In this document: positions 26,958 through 36,680 of the stretch, one piece after another
How positions within the stretch are numbered: the first letter of the stretch is position 1
Layout: the number at the start of each line of letters is the position of its first letter
NCBI RefSeq assembly: GCF_007923445.1
Contig: NZ_VOJI01000007.1
Location: 124,001-188,000, forward strand
DNA from: Puniceibacterium confluentis
GTDB lineage: Bacteria > Pseudomonadota > Alphaproteobacteria > Rhodobacterales > Rhodobacteraceae
DNA length: 64,000 nucleotides
Direction: 5' to 3'
Program-made: the position numbers and the translations under genes
Notes under the pieces: generated by a model
The model's input: only the letters and a program-made list of their open reading frames with translations
The model's database searches: none
Told to the model about the DNA's origin: nothing

Positions 26958-27023
26958 GATCGCGGGCCCCCGGTCGCCCCGGGCGGTTCCCCGCACGTTC
27001 TGGCGGCTGTCGGCGCCGGGCGG

Positions 27024-28271
27024 TCAGCCCGGCGGCGCGTGAAAGGCGCCGCGCGGGGCGGGCTCGGACGGCTGCGGGCCGGTGCGGTACAGCACAAAGG
27101 CAATGCAGGCAGCGGCGCCCATCAGCGGGATCAGCAGCGCCATCGCCAGTACCGCATTGCCCATCAGCGCGCCGAGCGAGCCGATCAACAGGCCCGAGCC
27201 CATCTGCAGGAACCCCATCATGGACGCGGCGGCGCCGGCCTCGCGGCCAAACGGCGCAAGGGCGGCGGTGGACATGGCGGGCATGATGAAGGCGATGCCA
27301 ATGGCATAGACCGCCACCGGCACCATCACATGCAGAAAGCTGAGCGTGCCAAAGGCCAGTGTCATGGTGCCCAGGCTGCCCAGCAGGATAAAGCCGAGAC
27401 CGGGAGCAACCAGACGATCGGCGGCGACGCGGGACAGGAGCAGGCGCACGGCGACAGAGCTGGCGAAGAAGAACCCCGACTGCATCAGCATCCCAAGCCC
27501 GAACTGTGTCGCGGTCAGGCCGACCTCGTCCATCAGGATGAATGGCAGAAACGTGGCCTGCGCATAGAGTGCCCCCAGCGCGCCGGCCATCACCGTGGCG
27601 GCCGCCATGAAGTGCCTGTGCCGCAGCAGCATGAGGTAGGTTCCGCCCAGATAGCGGATGTTGAGCCGCGAGCGGTCGGCGACCACGGTTTCGCGCAGGG
27701 CAAACACCGCCACAACGATGATCAGCAGACCCATCGCCAGCATCGCCACAAAGGTCGCGCGCCAGCCAAAGCCAGCCAGCAGCAGCCCGCCAAGGGTGGG
27801 GGCCAGTGCCGGGCCCAGCGCGAGGATGATGCCGATCAGGTTCATGATGCGGCTGGACTCCTCGCCGCGGAACAGGTCGCGCACCAGTGCGCGCGAGATC
27901 GCCACCCCGGCAGAGGCGCCGATGCCCTGCAGAAAGCGGGCGGCCATCAGCGCCTCGACCGTCGGGGCGAACAGGGCAAACAGGCTGGCCGCGCAGTAGA
28001 TCGCCATGAAGGCGATGATGATGGGACGACGGCCCAGCGCGTCGGACAGCGGTCCGGCGACCAGTTGCGCCAGGGCAAAGCCGCCGAAATAAAGCGTCAG
28101 GGTCATCTTCACCGCCGATTCCGTCACGCCGAAGGCCTGGACGATTTCGGTCATTGCCGGGGTGTAGATCGCCATCGACACCGGGCCGATCGCGACCAGC
28201 AGCGCGCCGATCAGGCTGACGCGGCGGGCGGACATCAGCGGCGTCACGACGGCGGTGACCGGGGCGGTCAT
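27024..28271 (-). CDS. Bcr/CflA-type multidrug MFS efflux transporter
   Basis: Proton-driven drug exporter in the inner membrane. The 415-residue protein has about twelve membrane segments, the MFS motif A between segments 2 and 3 (GPLSDALGRRPIII), and the Bcr/CflA pattern RALVRDLFRGEESSRIMNLI followed by PALAPTLGGLL (antiporter motif C region). The start overlaps the stop of the MarR gene by four bases, so the regulator and pump are co-transcribed and probably respond to the same compound. Substrate unknown. Confidence 0.9.
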   Translation of the reverse strand: MTAPVTAVVTPLMSARRVSLIGALLVAIGPVSMAIYTPAMTEIVQAFGVTESAVKMTLTLYFGGFALAQLVAGPLSDALGRRPIIIAFMAIYCAASLFALFAPTVEALMAARFLQGIGASAGVAISRALVRDLFRGEESSRIMNLIGIILALGPALAPTLGGLLLAGFGWRATFVAMLAMGLLIIVVAVFALRETVVADRSRLNIRYLGGTYLMLLRHRHFMAAATVMAGALGALYAQATFLPFILMDEVGLTATQFGLGMLMQSGFFFASSVAVRLLLSRVAADRLVAPGLGFILLGSLGTMTLAFGTLSFLHVMVPVAVYAIGIAFIMPAMSTAALAPFGREAGAAASMMGFLQMGSGLLIGSLGALMGNAVLAMALLIPLMGAAACIAFVLYRTGPQPSEPAPRGAFHAPPG

Positions 28272-28747
28272 GCGGTGAGCTTCCGGCTTCTGGCGGCGCG
28301 CCCGGCGCGGGCCAGGTCAAGACTGTCGCGGATCCGGCAGGCGGTTTTGCGGAAACGATCAAGCTCTGCCGCGTCGATGCCGGAGGTGGCGCAGGCCCGG
28401 GCCCGTGCTCCGGCCTGCGCGATCTGGTCCAGCACCGGCTCGGCCGCCGGTGTCAGGGTGACAAGCTTGGCGCGCCGGTCCGAAGGATCCGGTCTGCGCG
28501 CGACCAGACCGCCGGCTTCGAGCCGGTCGATGAACGCGCTGAGGCTCATCGGGGCGACCCCGAGGATGCAGGCCAGCTGGGTCTGCTGCACCGCGCCGCA
28601 ACGCGACATGTGGGCCAGCACACGGGCCTCGGACGGGGTTACCGGGATCGCGGCAGCTTCGATCTCGTGTTCGAAGGTGCTGCGCATCAGCCGGGCGAGA
28701 TCGTTGAGCAGAAAGCCAAGCGTATCCGGGTCGATATTTCGGGGCAT
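28268..28747 (-). CDS. MarR-family transcriptional regulator
   Basis: Predicted repressor of its own operon with the MFS pump. From the ATG at 28747 the protein has 159 residues with a winged helix (about 50-110; VTPSEARVLAHMSRCG, APMSLSAFIDRLEAGGL, RRPDPSDRRAKLVTLT), the last being the MarR wing with its conserved D-x-R-D/R-R. Longer frames start at 28774 or 28846, but the first sits inside the promoter/operator and only 28747 has an AGGAA upstream. A perfect inverted repeat stands 31-49 bases upstream, as expected for an autorepressed MarR gene. Confidence 0.88.
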   Translation of the reverse strand: MPRNIDPDTLGFLLNDLARLMRSTFEHEIEAAAIPVTPSEARVLAHMSRCGAVQQTQLACILGVAPMSLSAFIDRLEAGGLVARRPDPSDRRAKLVTLTPAAEPVLDQIAQAGARARACATSGIDAAELDRFRKTACRIRDSLDLARAGRAARSRKLTA

Positions 28748-28777
28748 CGGCGAATCGTTCCTGTTAAGGGTCATGTA

Positions 28778-28796
28778 TAATAAGGCAAGCTTATTA
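28778..28796 (-). promoter_or_regulatory. MarR operator palindrome overlapping promoter
   Basis: TAATAAG and CTTATTA form a perfect 7-bp inverted repeat around a five-base spacer, the size and A+T-rich composition of MarR binding sites. On the minus strand it overlaps TATTAT, a good -10 element, so binding would block transcription of marR and the pump. Confidence 0.75.
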
Positions 28797-29132
28797 AGTC
28801 CGGCGGCTGGAGCCAATCCCAAAAAAAAGTCTGTCGACAGTGACATGATTTCCCTTGATTTTTTCCCCGAACGTTCCCGGGCGGCGGTGGGGCAGGGGGG
28901 CCGGTGCCGCAGAAGCCAGACCGCAAAAGGACCGGGGCGCCTCGGCAGGGGAGGGGCCCGGGGGGCGAATCAGGCCGCCCGAAATTCGCCGCGATCGGAT
29001 GTGGCATCGCGGATGCGATTTTCCTGCCACAGGTCTGTAAAGCCCCCGGCTTTTTCTGGACGAAGGCGCGGGCTTTCCGTATCCTGATCCAAAGCGGGGC
29101 GAACACGATCCCGCATTCAGAGGCAGTCGAAT
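28797..29132. other. Non-coding stretch upstream of aminotransferase
   Basis: Rest of the 385-base gap between marR and the aminotransferase gene. It holds an A8 run (28821-28828), the 10-base palindrome CTGTCGACAG (28831-28840), very G-rich tracts between about 28880 and 28975, and a small hairpin AAAGCC/GGCTTT (29039-29053) followed by a T run ending at 29055. No convincing gene was seen on either strand. The hairpin plus T run could be a weak terminator or attenuator ahead of the aminotransferase gene. Confidence 0.5.
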
Positions 29133-30314
29133 ATGTTTCCCGAGCGGTTTTCGAACCTTCCGGCCTATGCGTTCCCGCGCTTGCGGAGCCTTTTGGACGC
29201 CCATTCCCCGGGCGGCCCGGTTGCGCATATGACCATCGGCGAGCCGAAGCATGCCTTTCCCGACTGGATAACCGAGATCATTGTCGGCAACGCCCACGAA
29301 TTCGGCAAATATCCCCCGAACGAGGGTTCGCCCGAGCTTTGCGCCGCCATCGCTGCCTGGGTGCGGCAACGCTATGGCGTGGCTTTGAACCCGGACACCG
29401 ACGTGATGACCCTGAACGGCACGCGCGAAGGGCTGTACAATGCGGCCATGGCGTTGTGCCCCGAAGAGAAGGCCGGCAAAAAGCCCGTCATCCTGATGCC
29501 GAACCCGTTTTACCAGGTCTACATGGTCGCGGCGATTTCGGTCGGCGCGGAACCGGTGTTTGTGCCTGCCACGGCCGCAACGGGGCATCTGCCGGACTAC
29601 ACCCGTCTTCCGGCCGAGGTGCTGGACCGCACGGCGCTGGCCTATATCTGTTCGCCAGCCAATCCACAGGGCGCGGTGGCGGACCGGAGCTATTGGCAGC
29701 ACCTGATCGCGCTGGCCGAAAAGCACGATTTCCGGATTCTCGCGGATGAATGTTATTCCGAAATCTACCGCGATGCCGCGCCGGTCGGCGCCTTGCAGGT
29801 GGCGCGCGAGACGGGCGCCGACCCCGAGCGTGTGGTGATCTTCCATTCGCTCTCCAAGCGCTCGAACCTGCCGGGGCTGCGTTCCGGATTCGTGGCAGGC
29901 GGTCCGCAGAGCATCGCGCGCATCCGTCAGCTGCGGGCCTATGCCGGTGCGCCGCTGCCGCTGCCCTTGCAGCGGGTGGCCGAGAAGGTCTGGGCCGACG
30001 AGACGCATGTGGTGGAAAACCGTCGGCTCTATCAGGACAAGTACGCGGTCGCGGACCGGATCTTTGGCGATGTGCCCGGATACCTGCCGCCGGAGGCCGG
30101 GTTTTTCCTGTGGCTTCCGGTGAAAGACGGCGAGGCGGCGGCGCTGAAACTGTGGACCGAGACCGGCGTCCGGGTACTGCCCGGCGCCTATCTGTCCCGC
30201 GCAACGCAAGACGGCACCCCCGGCGCAGGGCATATCCGCGTCGCGATGGTGGCACCGATGGATGAATTGAAGGACGGGCTCGGGCGGCTGCGGGATTGTC
30301 TGTATGGCGACTAA
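29133..30314 (+). CDS. Pyridoxal-phosphate aminotransferase, class I/II (DapC-like)
   Basis: PLP enzyme of 393 residues. The Schiff-base lysine is K242 in [16 protein letters not shown], a signature shared with succinyl-diaminopimelate aminotransferase Dap[20 protein letters not shown] and [10 protein letters not shown] are the other PLP-pocket motifs. DapC would serve lysine and peptidoglycan precursor synthesis, but closely related aminotransferases of other specificity exist, so the reaction is inferred. ftsK follows on the same strand after 46 bases, possibly co-transcribed. Confidence 0.85.
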   Translation: MFPERFSNLPAYAFPRLRSLLDAHSPGGPVAHMTIGEPKHAFPDWITEIIVGNAHEFGKYPPNEGSPELCAAIAAWVRQRYGVALNPDTDVMTLNGTREGLYNAAMALCPEEKAGKKPVILMPNPFYQVYMVAAISVGAEPVFVPATAATGHLPDYTRLPAEVLDRTALAYICSPANPQGAVADRSYWQHLIALAEKHDFRILADECYSEIYRDAAPVGALQVARETGADPERVVIFHSLSKRSNLPGLRSGFVAGGPQSIARIRQLRAYAGAPLPLPLQRVAEKVWADETHVVENRRLYQDKYAVADRIFGDVPGYLPPEAGFFLWLPVKDGEAAALKLWTETGVRVLPGAYLSRATQDGTPGAGHIRVAMVAPMDELKDGLGRLRDCLYGD

Positions 30315-30360
30315 GGCCGCAACAAGAGCAAAAAAACCGAAAACCAAGGCGAGGCAGAAG

Positions 30361-33300
30361 ATGGCGTATCAGGCACGGGGGCGCGACCCCCTTTTCGACA
30401 GTGACATGCAGGCGGCAATCGAGAAACGCGGCAAGGAACTGGTCGGCCTTGCGCTGATGGTTCTCGGGGTGATGGCAGCGATGATGATCGCGTCCTATAC
30501 GCCCGACGACCCGAGCTTTCTGTCCGCCACCGATGCACCGGTGCAGAACCTGATGGGGCGGATCGGCGCGTCGATCGCGGCGCCACTGTTCATGATCGTC
30601 GGCTGGGGCAGCTGGGGACTGGCGCTGTCGCTGTTCGTCTGGGGCCTGCGCATGGTGTTGCACCGGGGGGAAGAACGCGCCATTTCCTGCCTGATCTTCG
30701 CGCCGATCTGGGTGGCGGTTGCTGCGGTCTATGCCGCCGGCCAGCCTGTGGGACCGGAGTGGAACCACAGCTTTGGTCTGGGCGGCCTGTTCGGCGACAT
30801 GATGATGGGGACGCTGCTCAATATCCTGCCGGTGGGGGCCAGCTTCGGGCTCAAGCTGCTGATGCTGGTGCTGGGGGCGGTGATCGTGACCATGGGCGCC
30901 TTTGTGCTGGGCTTTACCGCGCCGGAACTGCGCGGCATGGCGCGCTTTCTGATGATGAGCCTGGTGATGTCCTATGCCACCCTGCTGACCATCCTCGGGC
31001 GCAGCGCCAGCGCCGGGGTGCAGGCAGCGCAGTCGATGCAGATGGCGCATTACGAACGCCGCGAACGCCGCCGCCAGGAAGAGGCCGAAACTGCGGCCTG
31101 GGCCGCCGCACAGGAGGCCGTCCAGGCGCCGCCGGTGCGCCGCCGCGTGGCGCCCCCCACGAGCCACACCGAGCCTTACGGCGCCGCACCGGCAGCGCTG
31201 AGCGCAGAAAAGCCCAGCTTCCTGTCGCGCATGCCGCAATTGATCAAACGCCATGACGCCTTGCCGGAACCCGAGCTGATCGAGGTGGAATCCGTGGCCG
31301 AGGTCACCGAGATGCCGGGGGACGACCGCATCCGCGCCAAGATCGCCGACGTGATCAAGTCCCGCGTCCGCGCGGCTCCCGAGGTGCGGATCGCCGAAGA
31401 GATGCCGCTGACCAAGGGCCGTGGCCGCCGCCCCGAGCCGCTGATCGTGTCGATGGCGCCACGGGTTTCGGCCATGCCGCCGGAACCGCCGGTCACCGCC
31501 CCGAAGCCACAGCCTCCGGTCGCCGCGTCGGGGTTGGTCGCGTCGCGCGCGACCTCTGTGCCGCCCGCCGCCGGGGCAACGGTGATCGCCCGCCGGGGCG
31601 GTGCCGTGCCCCCGGCGCCAATCTATGTGGATGAGGTCGAAGACGACGACGACGACTACGGCCGCGACCAGACGCGGTTCGAGCCGATCGACGAAACCGA
31701 TGCGCTGACCTATGGCGCCGCACCTGCGGACGATGAGGACGACGCGGACGAATATGACGCCCTGTCCTATCAGGCGGAGATTGCCCGCCCGGCGATTCCG
31801 GTGGCCGCCCCGAAAAAGGTCGTGCAGCAGCCGATCCGCAAGGCGATCCAGCCCTCGCGCCGCGCGGTCGAGGAATCGCAGCCACGCCTGAAGTTCGAGG
31901 AAAAGGCCGAGGTGGCGTATGAACTGCCGCCGCTGAGCCTGCTGCTCAACCCCGACACCATCCAGCGTCACCACCTGTCCGACGAATCGCTGGAAGAAAA
32001 CGCCCGGATGCTGGAATCGGTGCTCGACGACTACGGCGTGAAGGGCGAGATCGTGTCGGTCCGGCCCGGACCTGTAGTCACCATGTATGAACTCGAACCC
32101 GCACCGGGCCTCAAGGCGAGCCGGGTCATCGGCCTGGCCGATGACATCGCCCGTTCGATGTCGGCCCTGTCGGCGCGGGTGTCCACGGTTCCGGGCCGCT
32201 CGGTGATCGGCATCGAACTGCCCAATGACAACCGCGAAATGGTGGGCTTCCGCGAAATCCTGTCGTCGCGCGACTACGGCGACGGCACCCAGAAACTGCC
32301 ACTGGCCCTGGGCAAGGACATCGGTGGCGATCCGATTGTCGCCAACCTTGCCAAGATGCCCCACCTGCTGATCGCGGGCACGACCGGTTCGGGTAAATCG
32401 GTTGCCATCAACACGATGATCCTGTCCCTGCTCTACAAACTGACGCCCGAAGACTGTCGGCTGATCATGATCGACCCGAAGATGCTGGAACTGTCGGTCT
32501 ATGACGGCATTCCGCACCTGCTGTCGCCGGTGGTCACCGATCCGAAAAAGGCCGTCGTGGCGTTGAAATGGGTCGTGGGCGAGATGGAGGAACGCTATCG
32601 CAAGATGTCGAAGATGGGCGTGCGCAACATCGACGGCTACAACGGCCGGGTGGCCGACGCCCTGGGCCGAAACGAGATGTTCGAACGGACGGTGCAGACC
32701 GGCTTTGATGACGACACCGGTGAGCCGATTTTCGAGAGCGAAGAGTTCGAGCCCCGGAAGATGCCCTATATCGTCGTTGTCGTCGACGAAATGGCCGACC
32801 TGATGATGGTCGCGGGCAAGGAGATCGAAGCCTGCATCCAGCGTCTGGCGCAGATGGCGCGGGCCAGCGGCATCCACCTGATCATGGCGACGCAGCGGCC
32901 GTCGGTCGATGTGATCACCGGCACCATCAAGGCCAACTTCCCCACCCGCATCTCGTTCCAGGTGACCTCGAAAATCGATTCGCGCACCATTCTTGGCGAA
33001 ATGGGGGCCGAGCAGCTGCTTGGCATGGGTGACATGCTTTACATGGCGGGCGGGTCCAAGATCATCCGCTGCCACGGTCCCTTCGTGTCCGATGAAGAGG
33101 TCGAGGAGGTGGTGAACCACCTCAAGGCCTTTGGCCCGCCCGACTACATCGGCGGGGTTGTCGAAGGTCCGGACGATGACCGCGAGGCGGATATTGACGC
33201 AGTGCTCGGCCTCGGGACCGGCGGAAACACCGACGGCGAGGATGCGCTGTATGACACTGCTGTCGCGATCGTGATCAAGGACCGGAAGTGCTCGACCTCC

Positions 33301-33432
33301 TACATCCAGCGCAAGCTGGCCATCGGCTACAACAAGGCCGCGCGGCTGGTTGAGCAGATGGAGGACGAAGGCGTGGTAAGCTCTGCAAACCATGTCGGCA
33401 AACGCGAAATCCTGGTCCCGGAACAGAACTGA
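30361..33432 (+). CDS. ftsK: FtsK, cell-division DNA translocase
   Basis: Divisome protein that pumps the terminus region of the chromosome through the septum and helps resolve dimers. From ATG 30361 it has 1023 residues: four or five membrane segments within about the first 220, a long Pro/Ala/acidic linker to about residue 530 (with an acidic run of Glu/Asp near 425), the beta motor with Walker A GTTGSGKS near 672 and Walker [14 protein letters not shown], and a C-terminal gamma winged helix ([18 protein letters not shown]) that reads polar KOPS sequences. I prefer 30361 because GAGG lies six bases upstream and [12 protein letters not shown] resembles family starts; an ATG at 30304 would add 19 Lys/Ala-rich residues and overlap the previous gene. 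Confidence 0.93.
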   Translation: MAYQARGRDPLFDSDMQAAIEKRGKELVGLALMVLGVMAAMMIASYTPDDPSFLSATDAPVQNLMGRIGASIAAPLFMIVGWGSWGLALSLFVWGLRMVLHRGEERAISCLIFAPIWVAVAAVYAAGQPVGPEWNHSFGLGGLFGDMMMGTLLNILPVGASFGLKLLMLVLGAVIVTMGAFVLGFTAPELRGMARFLMMSLVMSYATLLTILGRSASAGVQAAQSMQMAHYERRERRRQEEAETAAWAAAQEAVQAPPVRRRVAPPTSHTEPYGAAPAALSAEKPSFLSRMPQLIKRHDALPEPELIEVESVAEVTEMPGDDRIRAKIADVIKSRVRAAPEVRIAEEMPLTKGRGRRPEPLIVSMAPRVSAMPPEPPVTAPKPQPPVAASGLVASRATSVPPAAGATVIARRGGAVPPAPIYVDEVEDDDDDYGRDQTRFEPIDETDALTYGAAPADDEDDADEYDALSYQAEIARPAIPVAAPKKVVQQPIRKAIQPSRRAVEESQPRLKFEEKAEVAYELPPLSLLLNPDTIQRHHLSDESLEENARMLESVLDDYGVKGEIVSVRPGPVVTMYELEPAPGLKASRVIGLADDIARSMSALSARVSTVPGRSVIGIELPNDNREMVGFREILSSRDYGDGTQKLPLALGKDIGGDPIVANLAKMPHLLIAGTTGSGKSVAINTMILSLLYKLTPEDCRLIMIDPKMLELSVYDGIPHLLSPVVTDPKKAVVALKWVVGEMEERYRKMSKMGVRNIDGYNGRVADALGRNEMFERTVQTGFDDDTGEPIFESEEFEPRKMPYIVVVVDEMADLMMVAGKEIEACIQRLAQMARASGIHLIMATQRPSVDVITGTIKANFPTRISFQVTSKIDSRTILGEMGAEQLLGMGDMLYMAGGSKIIRCHGPFVSDEEVEEVVNHLKAFGPPDYIGGVVEGPDDDREADIDAVLGLGTGGNTDGEDALYDTAVAIVIKDRKCSTSYIQRKLAIGYNKAARLVEQMEDEGVVSSANHVGKREILVPEQN

Positions 33433-33441
33433 TCCGGTCGG

Positions 33442-33494
33442 GCGCGCGTTCCGCGCGCGCTGCGCCCCTCCGGCGACGGGCCAGGCCCGTCGCC
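33442..33494. terminator. Two hairpins downstream of ftsK
   Basis: GCGCGCG/CGCGCGC (33442-33460) and GGCGACGGGC/GCCCGTCGCC around CAG (33472-33494) lie 9-60 bases after the ftsK stop. Both stems are perfect. No T tract follows, so termination may need Rho. Confidence 0.5.
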
Positions 33495-33692
33495 TTCGCG
33501 CCAGCGGCACCGTGACGCCTGGCAGCTGCCGCCGCGCCGGTTGCACTGTCCCCTGTTCTACGGCGGGAACCAGCCTGCCCTCTTGATCGTTGCTCCCAGG
33601 ATGCCTTTATCCAACATCAGGCCGCTGATATCGCATATCCACGCGGAGTCTGGCATCCGGGCCTTCACTGAGACGAGCAAACAGGACAGACC

Positions 33693-34292
33693 ATGAAACT
33701 TGCCGCCCTTATGACCGCCGCCCTCGTGACGCTGGCAACGGCCCTCCCGGCCGCTGCCGAGAAATTGTCGCTGAACCAGATCTCGGGCTATCTGAACCAA
33801 CTGCAGTCCGCCAAGGGGGCGTTTACCCAGATCAATGCGGATGGCACCATCTCGACCGGTACGATTTACATCAAACGTCCGGGCCGGGTGCGGTTTGAAT
33901 ACAACCCGCCGGAACAGGCTCTGGTGCTGGCAAACTCGGGCCAGGTGGTGATTCTCGACAGGAAGTTGGGCGGCGCCCCGGAAAGTTATCCGCTCAGCCA
34001 GACCCCGCTGAGCATCATCCTCGCGCGCAACGTCAACCTGGGGCAGGCGAACATGGTGCGCGGCCACAGCTATGACGGCACCGCGACCACGGTGCTGGCG
34101 CAGGATCCCAAACGCCCGGAATACGGCACCATCGAGTTGAAGTTCACCGGGTCTCCGGTCGAGCTGCGGCAGTGGGTTATCAAGGATTCCAACGGCGCCA
34201 GCACCACGGTGGTGCTGCGCGAGCTGAGCCAGACCGAGGTCAGCAACGCGTTGTTCGACGTGCGCAGCGAACTGGCGAAAAGCAACCGGTAA
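33693..34292 (+). CDS. lolA: LolA-like outer-membrane lipoprotein carrier
   Basis: Periplasmic chaperone that carries lipoproteins from the inner membrane to the outer membrane. The 199-residue protein begins MKLAALMTAALVTLATALPAAA, a signal peptide cleaved near residue 22, then the LolA fold: GAFTQINADGTISTGTIYIKR, RPGRVRFEYNPPE and LVLANSGQVVILDRKLGG are typical. AGGACA precedes the ATG. It is downstream of ftsK, as in many proteobacteria (the lolA-ftsK pairing is common). It ends before a strong convergent hairpin. Confidence 0.9.
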   Translation: MKLAALMTAALVTLATALPAAAEKLSLNQISGYLNQLQSAKGAFTQINADGTISTGTIYIKRPGRVRFEYNPPEQALVLANSGQVVILDRKLGGAPESYPLSQTPLSIILARNVNLGQANMVRGHSYDGTATTVLAQDPKRPEYGTIELKFTGSPVELRQWVIKDSNGASTTVVLRELSQTEVSNALFDVRSELAKSNR

Positions 34293-34316
34293 CGGTCTGC
34301 TTCCGGCGGCAGAGCC

Positions 34317-34341
34317 GGTCCGCGGAAAAGATCCGCGGACC
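34317..34341. terminator. Bidirectional hairpin between lolA and the SLT gene
   Basis: A perfect 10-bp stem, GGTCCGCGGA and TCCGCGGACC, around the loop AAAGA, in the 57-base gap between two convergent stop codons. It lacks a T tract on either strand, but position and stability suit a shared terminator. Confidence 0.6.
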
Positions 34342-34349
34342 CCGTTGCC

Positions 34350-34943
34350 CTAGCGGGCGGCGCGACAGCCGGACAGTTGCGCCTCGTAGATTGTCGCGCG
34401 CTGCCCGACCTCGCTGGCGACCCGCACCAGCCAGGCCTTCTGATTGTAGGACCCCCGCGAGAAACCGGTGCGCCCCTCGTGGTACGCAAGGTAATGGTTG
34501 CGGGCATCGGACATCTGGATTCCCAGCGAGTTGCGCGACTGCGCCATGTACCAGCCCATGAAATCGGTGGCATCGTCGATGCTGTCGCGCCGGGCCCGGT
34601 GTTTGCCGGTGGCGGCGACATATTCGTCCCAGGTGCCGTCCAGAGCCTGTGAATAGCCAAAGGCCGAGCTTTGGCGCCCGATGGGTATCACCCCGAGGGA
34701 ATACTTGAACGGCGTGCGGGCATCGCCGATGAATTTGCTTTCCTGATAGATGGTTGCCATCTGAACGTGCATCGGCACGCCCCATTTGCGTTCCGCCGAG
34801 CGGAAGGCGCGGGTGTATTGCGGGCGCTCCTGGACGATGGCGCAGGCGTTGTCGAGATCGCGGGGCGCGGAGTAGTTTCCGCCGCCGCCGCCACAGGACG
34901 CCGTCAACAGCATAATCACCAGTGCGCGAAGAGTTCTGCTCAT
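34350..34943 (-). CDS. Lytic transglycosylase-like SLT lipoprotein
   Basis: Predicted peptidoglycan-cleaving lipoprotein. The 197-residue precursor has a lipoprotein signal with lipobox LTAS-C near residue 17 followed by a glycine run. The SLT-type domain includes MATIYQESKFIGDARTP, where the Glu after Q is the likely catalytic acid, then FGYSQALDGTWDEYVAATG and YLAYHEGRTGF, all typical of soluble transglycosylase folds. The short size suggests a catalytic domain alone. Orientation is convergent with lolA; the 287 bases upstream hold only regulatory sequence. Confidence 0.85.
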   Translation of the reverse strand: MSRTLRALVIMLLTASCGGGGGNYSAPRDLDNACAIVQERPQYTRAFRSAERKWGVPMHVQMATIYQESKFIGDARTPFKYSLGVIPIGRQSSAFGYSQALDGTWDEYVAATGKHRARRDSIDDATDFMGWYMAQSRNSLGIQMSDARNHYLAYHEGRTGFSRGSYNQKAWLVRVASEVGQRATIYEAQLSGCRAAR

Positions 34944-35174
34944 CTGCCTCTCGCTTTTTTTGGTTTTTTATTTTGTAAGACTGTACCCGATTGTCACTCT
35001 GTGGGAAATCACAAATCCATTATGCGGATTTCTCGGCTGTGCCCGATGACAGAGTCCTTGCATTCTTTGCGGGCAGGTTCATGATGGATATCCGGCTCAA
35101 GGTTCCGGACCGGCCGTGCATGCGAAGACTGTGTTGGTGCAGGCCACAGTGTGTTTCCGCCGGAATGTGTTCAA

Positions 35175-35188
35175 AAGTTGGACAACTT
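35175..35188. promoter_or_regulatory. Palindrome upstream of hspQ
   Basis: AAGTTGGACAACTT is a 14-base palindrome with 6-bp arms, 43-56 bases before the hspQ ATG. A weak -35/-10 pair (TTGGAC at 35178, TCTAAA at 35201, spacing 17) overlaps it. Either a regulator site or chance; low confidence. Confidence 0.3.
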
Positions 35189-35230
35189 GCCATTGAAAGG
35201 TCTAAAAGTCCTCTGTAGAGGCGAGTGATC

Positions 35231-35557
35231 ATGAATACCCAGCGCGCGAAATATCATCTCGGACAAGTCGTCCGCCACCGCAAACACCCCTTTCGGGGCG
35301 TCGTGTTCGATGTTGATCCGGAATTCAGCAACACCGACGAGTGGTACGAGGCGATTCCCGAGGACAGCCGACCGATCAAGGATCAGCCCTATTATCACCT
35401 GCTGGCCGAAAATGATCAGAGTTTCTATGTCGCCTACGTGTCCGAGCAGAACCTGATTGCGGATTATTCCGGTGAGCCGGTCGACCACCCCGATGTGCCC
35501 GACCTTTTCGGCGCGTTTCACGACGGCAGCTACGAGCTTCACTTTCAGATGAACTGA
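35231..35557 (+). CDS. hspQ: HspQ/YccV family heat-shock, hemimethylated-DNA-binding protein
   Basis: Small cytoplasmic protein; in E. coli HspQ acts as an adaptor/enhancer for Lon protease and binds hemimethylated oriC DNA. The 108-residue protein matches the family throughout: YHLGQVVRHRKHPFRGVVFD, DQPYYHLLAENDQSFYVAYV, and SEQNLI. The ATG at 35231 was chosen over a GTG two codons earlier. GGCGAG is upstream. Monocistronic. Confidence 0.9.
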   Translation: MNTQRAKYHLGQVVRHRKHPFRGVVFDVDPEFSNTDEWYEAIPEDSRPIKDQPYYHLLAENDQSFYVAYVSEQNLIADYSGEPVDHPDVPDLFGAFHDGSYELHFQMN

Positions 35558-35639
35558 TCGGGCCGCGCCCGTCACCGCCGCCGGTGCAGGAACTTCCGCA
35601 ACACGCTTGGGCGGCTTGCGCCGTCCGGCTGACCTGCTG

Positions 35640-36680
35640 TCAGGCGCTGCGGACGAGGTCGAGGAAGCTGTCGATGTCGGCCGGGTTAAGCGACCAGTCG
35701 CAGACAAAGCGGGCGGAGAGCATCCGGTCCGGGTCGGTCCCGTCCAGCTTGCCGCTGATGTGGTACTGCGCACCCGCTGCCTTCAACCGCTTGTGAACCG
35801 CGCGGGGCAGGGCGGCAAAGATCATGTTCGCTGTCGGTTCGTTCTGGATCCTGGCGACGGATTGCAGGCCGCCCAGAAGCTGCGCCGCGCGGGCGTTGGC
35901 GGTTGTCGCCAGTTCCTGCCAGAGATCGTCGCGCAGATAGGCCGCCATCTGGGCGGCGAGGTAGCGGTGCTTGGAAAACAGGTGCGCGCCGCGCTTGCGC
36001 CGCAGCTCGAAGGCGCGGGCATGGGCGGGGTCAAAAAAAATCACCGCCTCGACCCCCATCAGGCCGTTCTTGGTGCCGCCAAAGACCGCGACGTCGATCC
36101 CGGCTTTCCAGCTCATTTCCGCCGGGGTGCAGTTCAGCGCGACGCAGGCATTGGCGAAACGCGCCCCATCGAGATGCACCGGCACGCCGTGGTTTGCGGC
36201 AACGGTGGCGAGGGCGCGCAACTGGTCAAGGCTGTAGACATTGCCCTGTTCGGTCACCTGGGTGATGGACACCGGGCCGCGCTGGGGGCCATGCACGCCG
36301 CGGTTGCCCTGCCCCTTGATCGCGCGGCGCAGCGCGTCCGGGGTCATGCGGTCGGAGCCGGGCACAAGGGTCAGCTTGGCACCGCCGGTGTAGAACTCCG
36401 GTGCGTTGCATTCGTCTTCGTGGATATGGGCGACCGGAGAGCAGAACACCGTGTCAAACGGCTGGCACAGCGTCGCCAGCGCCAGTGAGTTCGCGGCAGT
36501 GCCGGTGGCGACCAGATGCACCGCCGCGTCCGGCGCTTCGAACAATTCGCGCAGACGGTCGCAGACCTCGGTGGTCAGCGCGTCGCTGCCATAGGACATC
36601 ACATGGCCGCTGTTGGCCTCGGTCAGCGCGGCCAGAACCTGCGGCGGAACCGGGCCGGAATTGTCCGATGCAAAGAACAT
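35640..36680 (-). CDS. ltaE: Low-specificity threonine aldolase
   Basis: PLP enzyme cleaving L-threonine or L-allo-threonine to glycine and acetaldehyde. The 346-residue protein opens with FFASDNSGPVPPQVLAAL, typical of the family's SDNxxG start; HIHEDECNAPEF contains the ring-stacking His; VHLDGARFANACV the PLP Asp; and FGGTKNGLMG the Schiff-base K204. It follows the YcgN-type gene in reverse order, its ATG adjoining the YcgN-type gene's stop codon without a gap, so ribF, the YcgN-like gene and ltaE form one operon. Confidence 0.9.
   Translation of the reverse strand: MFFASDNSGPVPPQVLAALTEANSGHVMSYGSDALTTEVCDRLRELFEAPDAAVHLVATGTAANSLALATLCQPFDTVFCSPVAHIHEDECNAPEFYTGGAKLTLVPGSDRMTPDALRRAIKGQGNRGVHGPQRGPVSITQVTEQGNVYSLDQLRALATVAANHGVPVHLDGARFANACVALNCTPAEMSWKAGIDVAVFGGTKNGLMGVEAVIFFDPAHARAFELRRKRGAHLFSKHRYLAAQMAAYLRDDLWQELATTANARAAQLLGGLQSVARIQNEPTANMIFAALPRAVHKRLKAAGAQYHISGKLDGTDPDRMLSARFVCDWSLNPADIDSFLDLVRSA

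Noticed and set aside
27039-29087. A 682-codon frame on the plus strand across the MFS and MarR genes
   Set aside because: Antisense shadow ending in the non-coding gap; the minus-strand genes have clear family motifs and overlaps.
33442-33494. Reading the post-ftsK hairpins as a dif or KOPS-linked site
   Set aside because: No XerC/XerD-like 28-base dif pattern was recognised; they are simple G/C palindromes.
29488-33546. A 1352-codon open frame on the minus strand opposite ftsK
   Set aside because: It is the antisense shadow of the aminotransferase, ftsK and flanks; its translation is His/Arg/Gly-rich without any fold, as expected in high-GC coding DNA.
34991-35218. A 75-codon frame upstream of hspQ
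   Set aside because: No family resemblance, cysteine-rich random-looking translation, and it covers the candidate promoter region.
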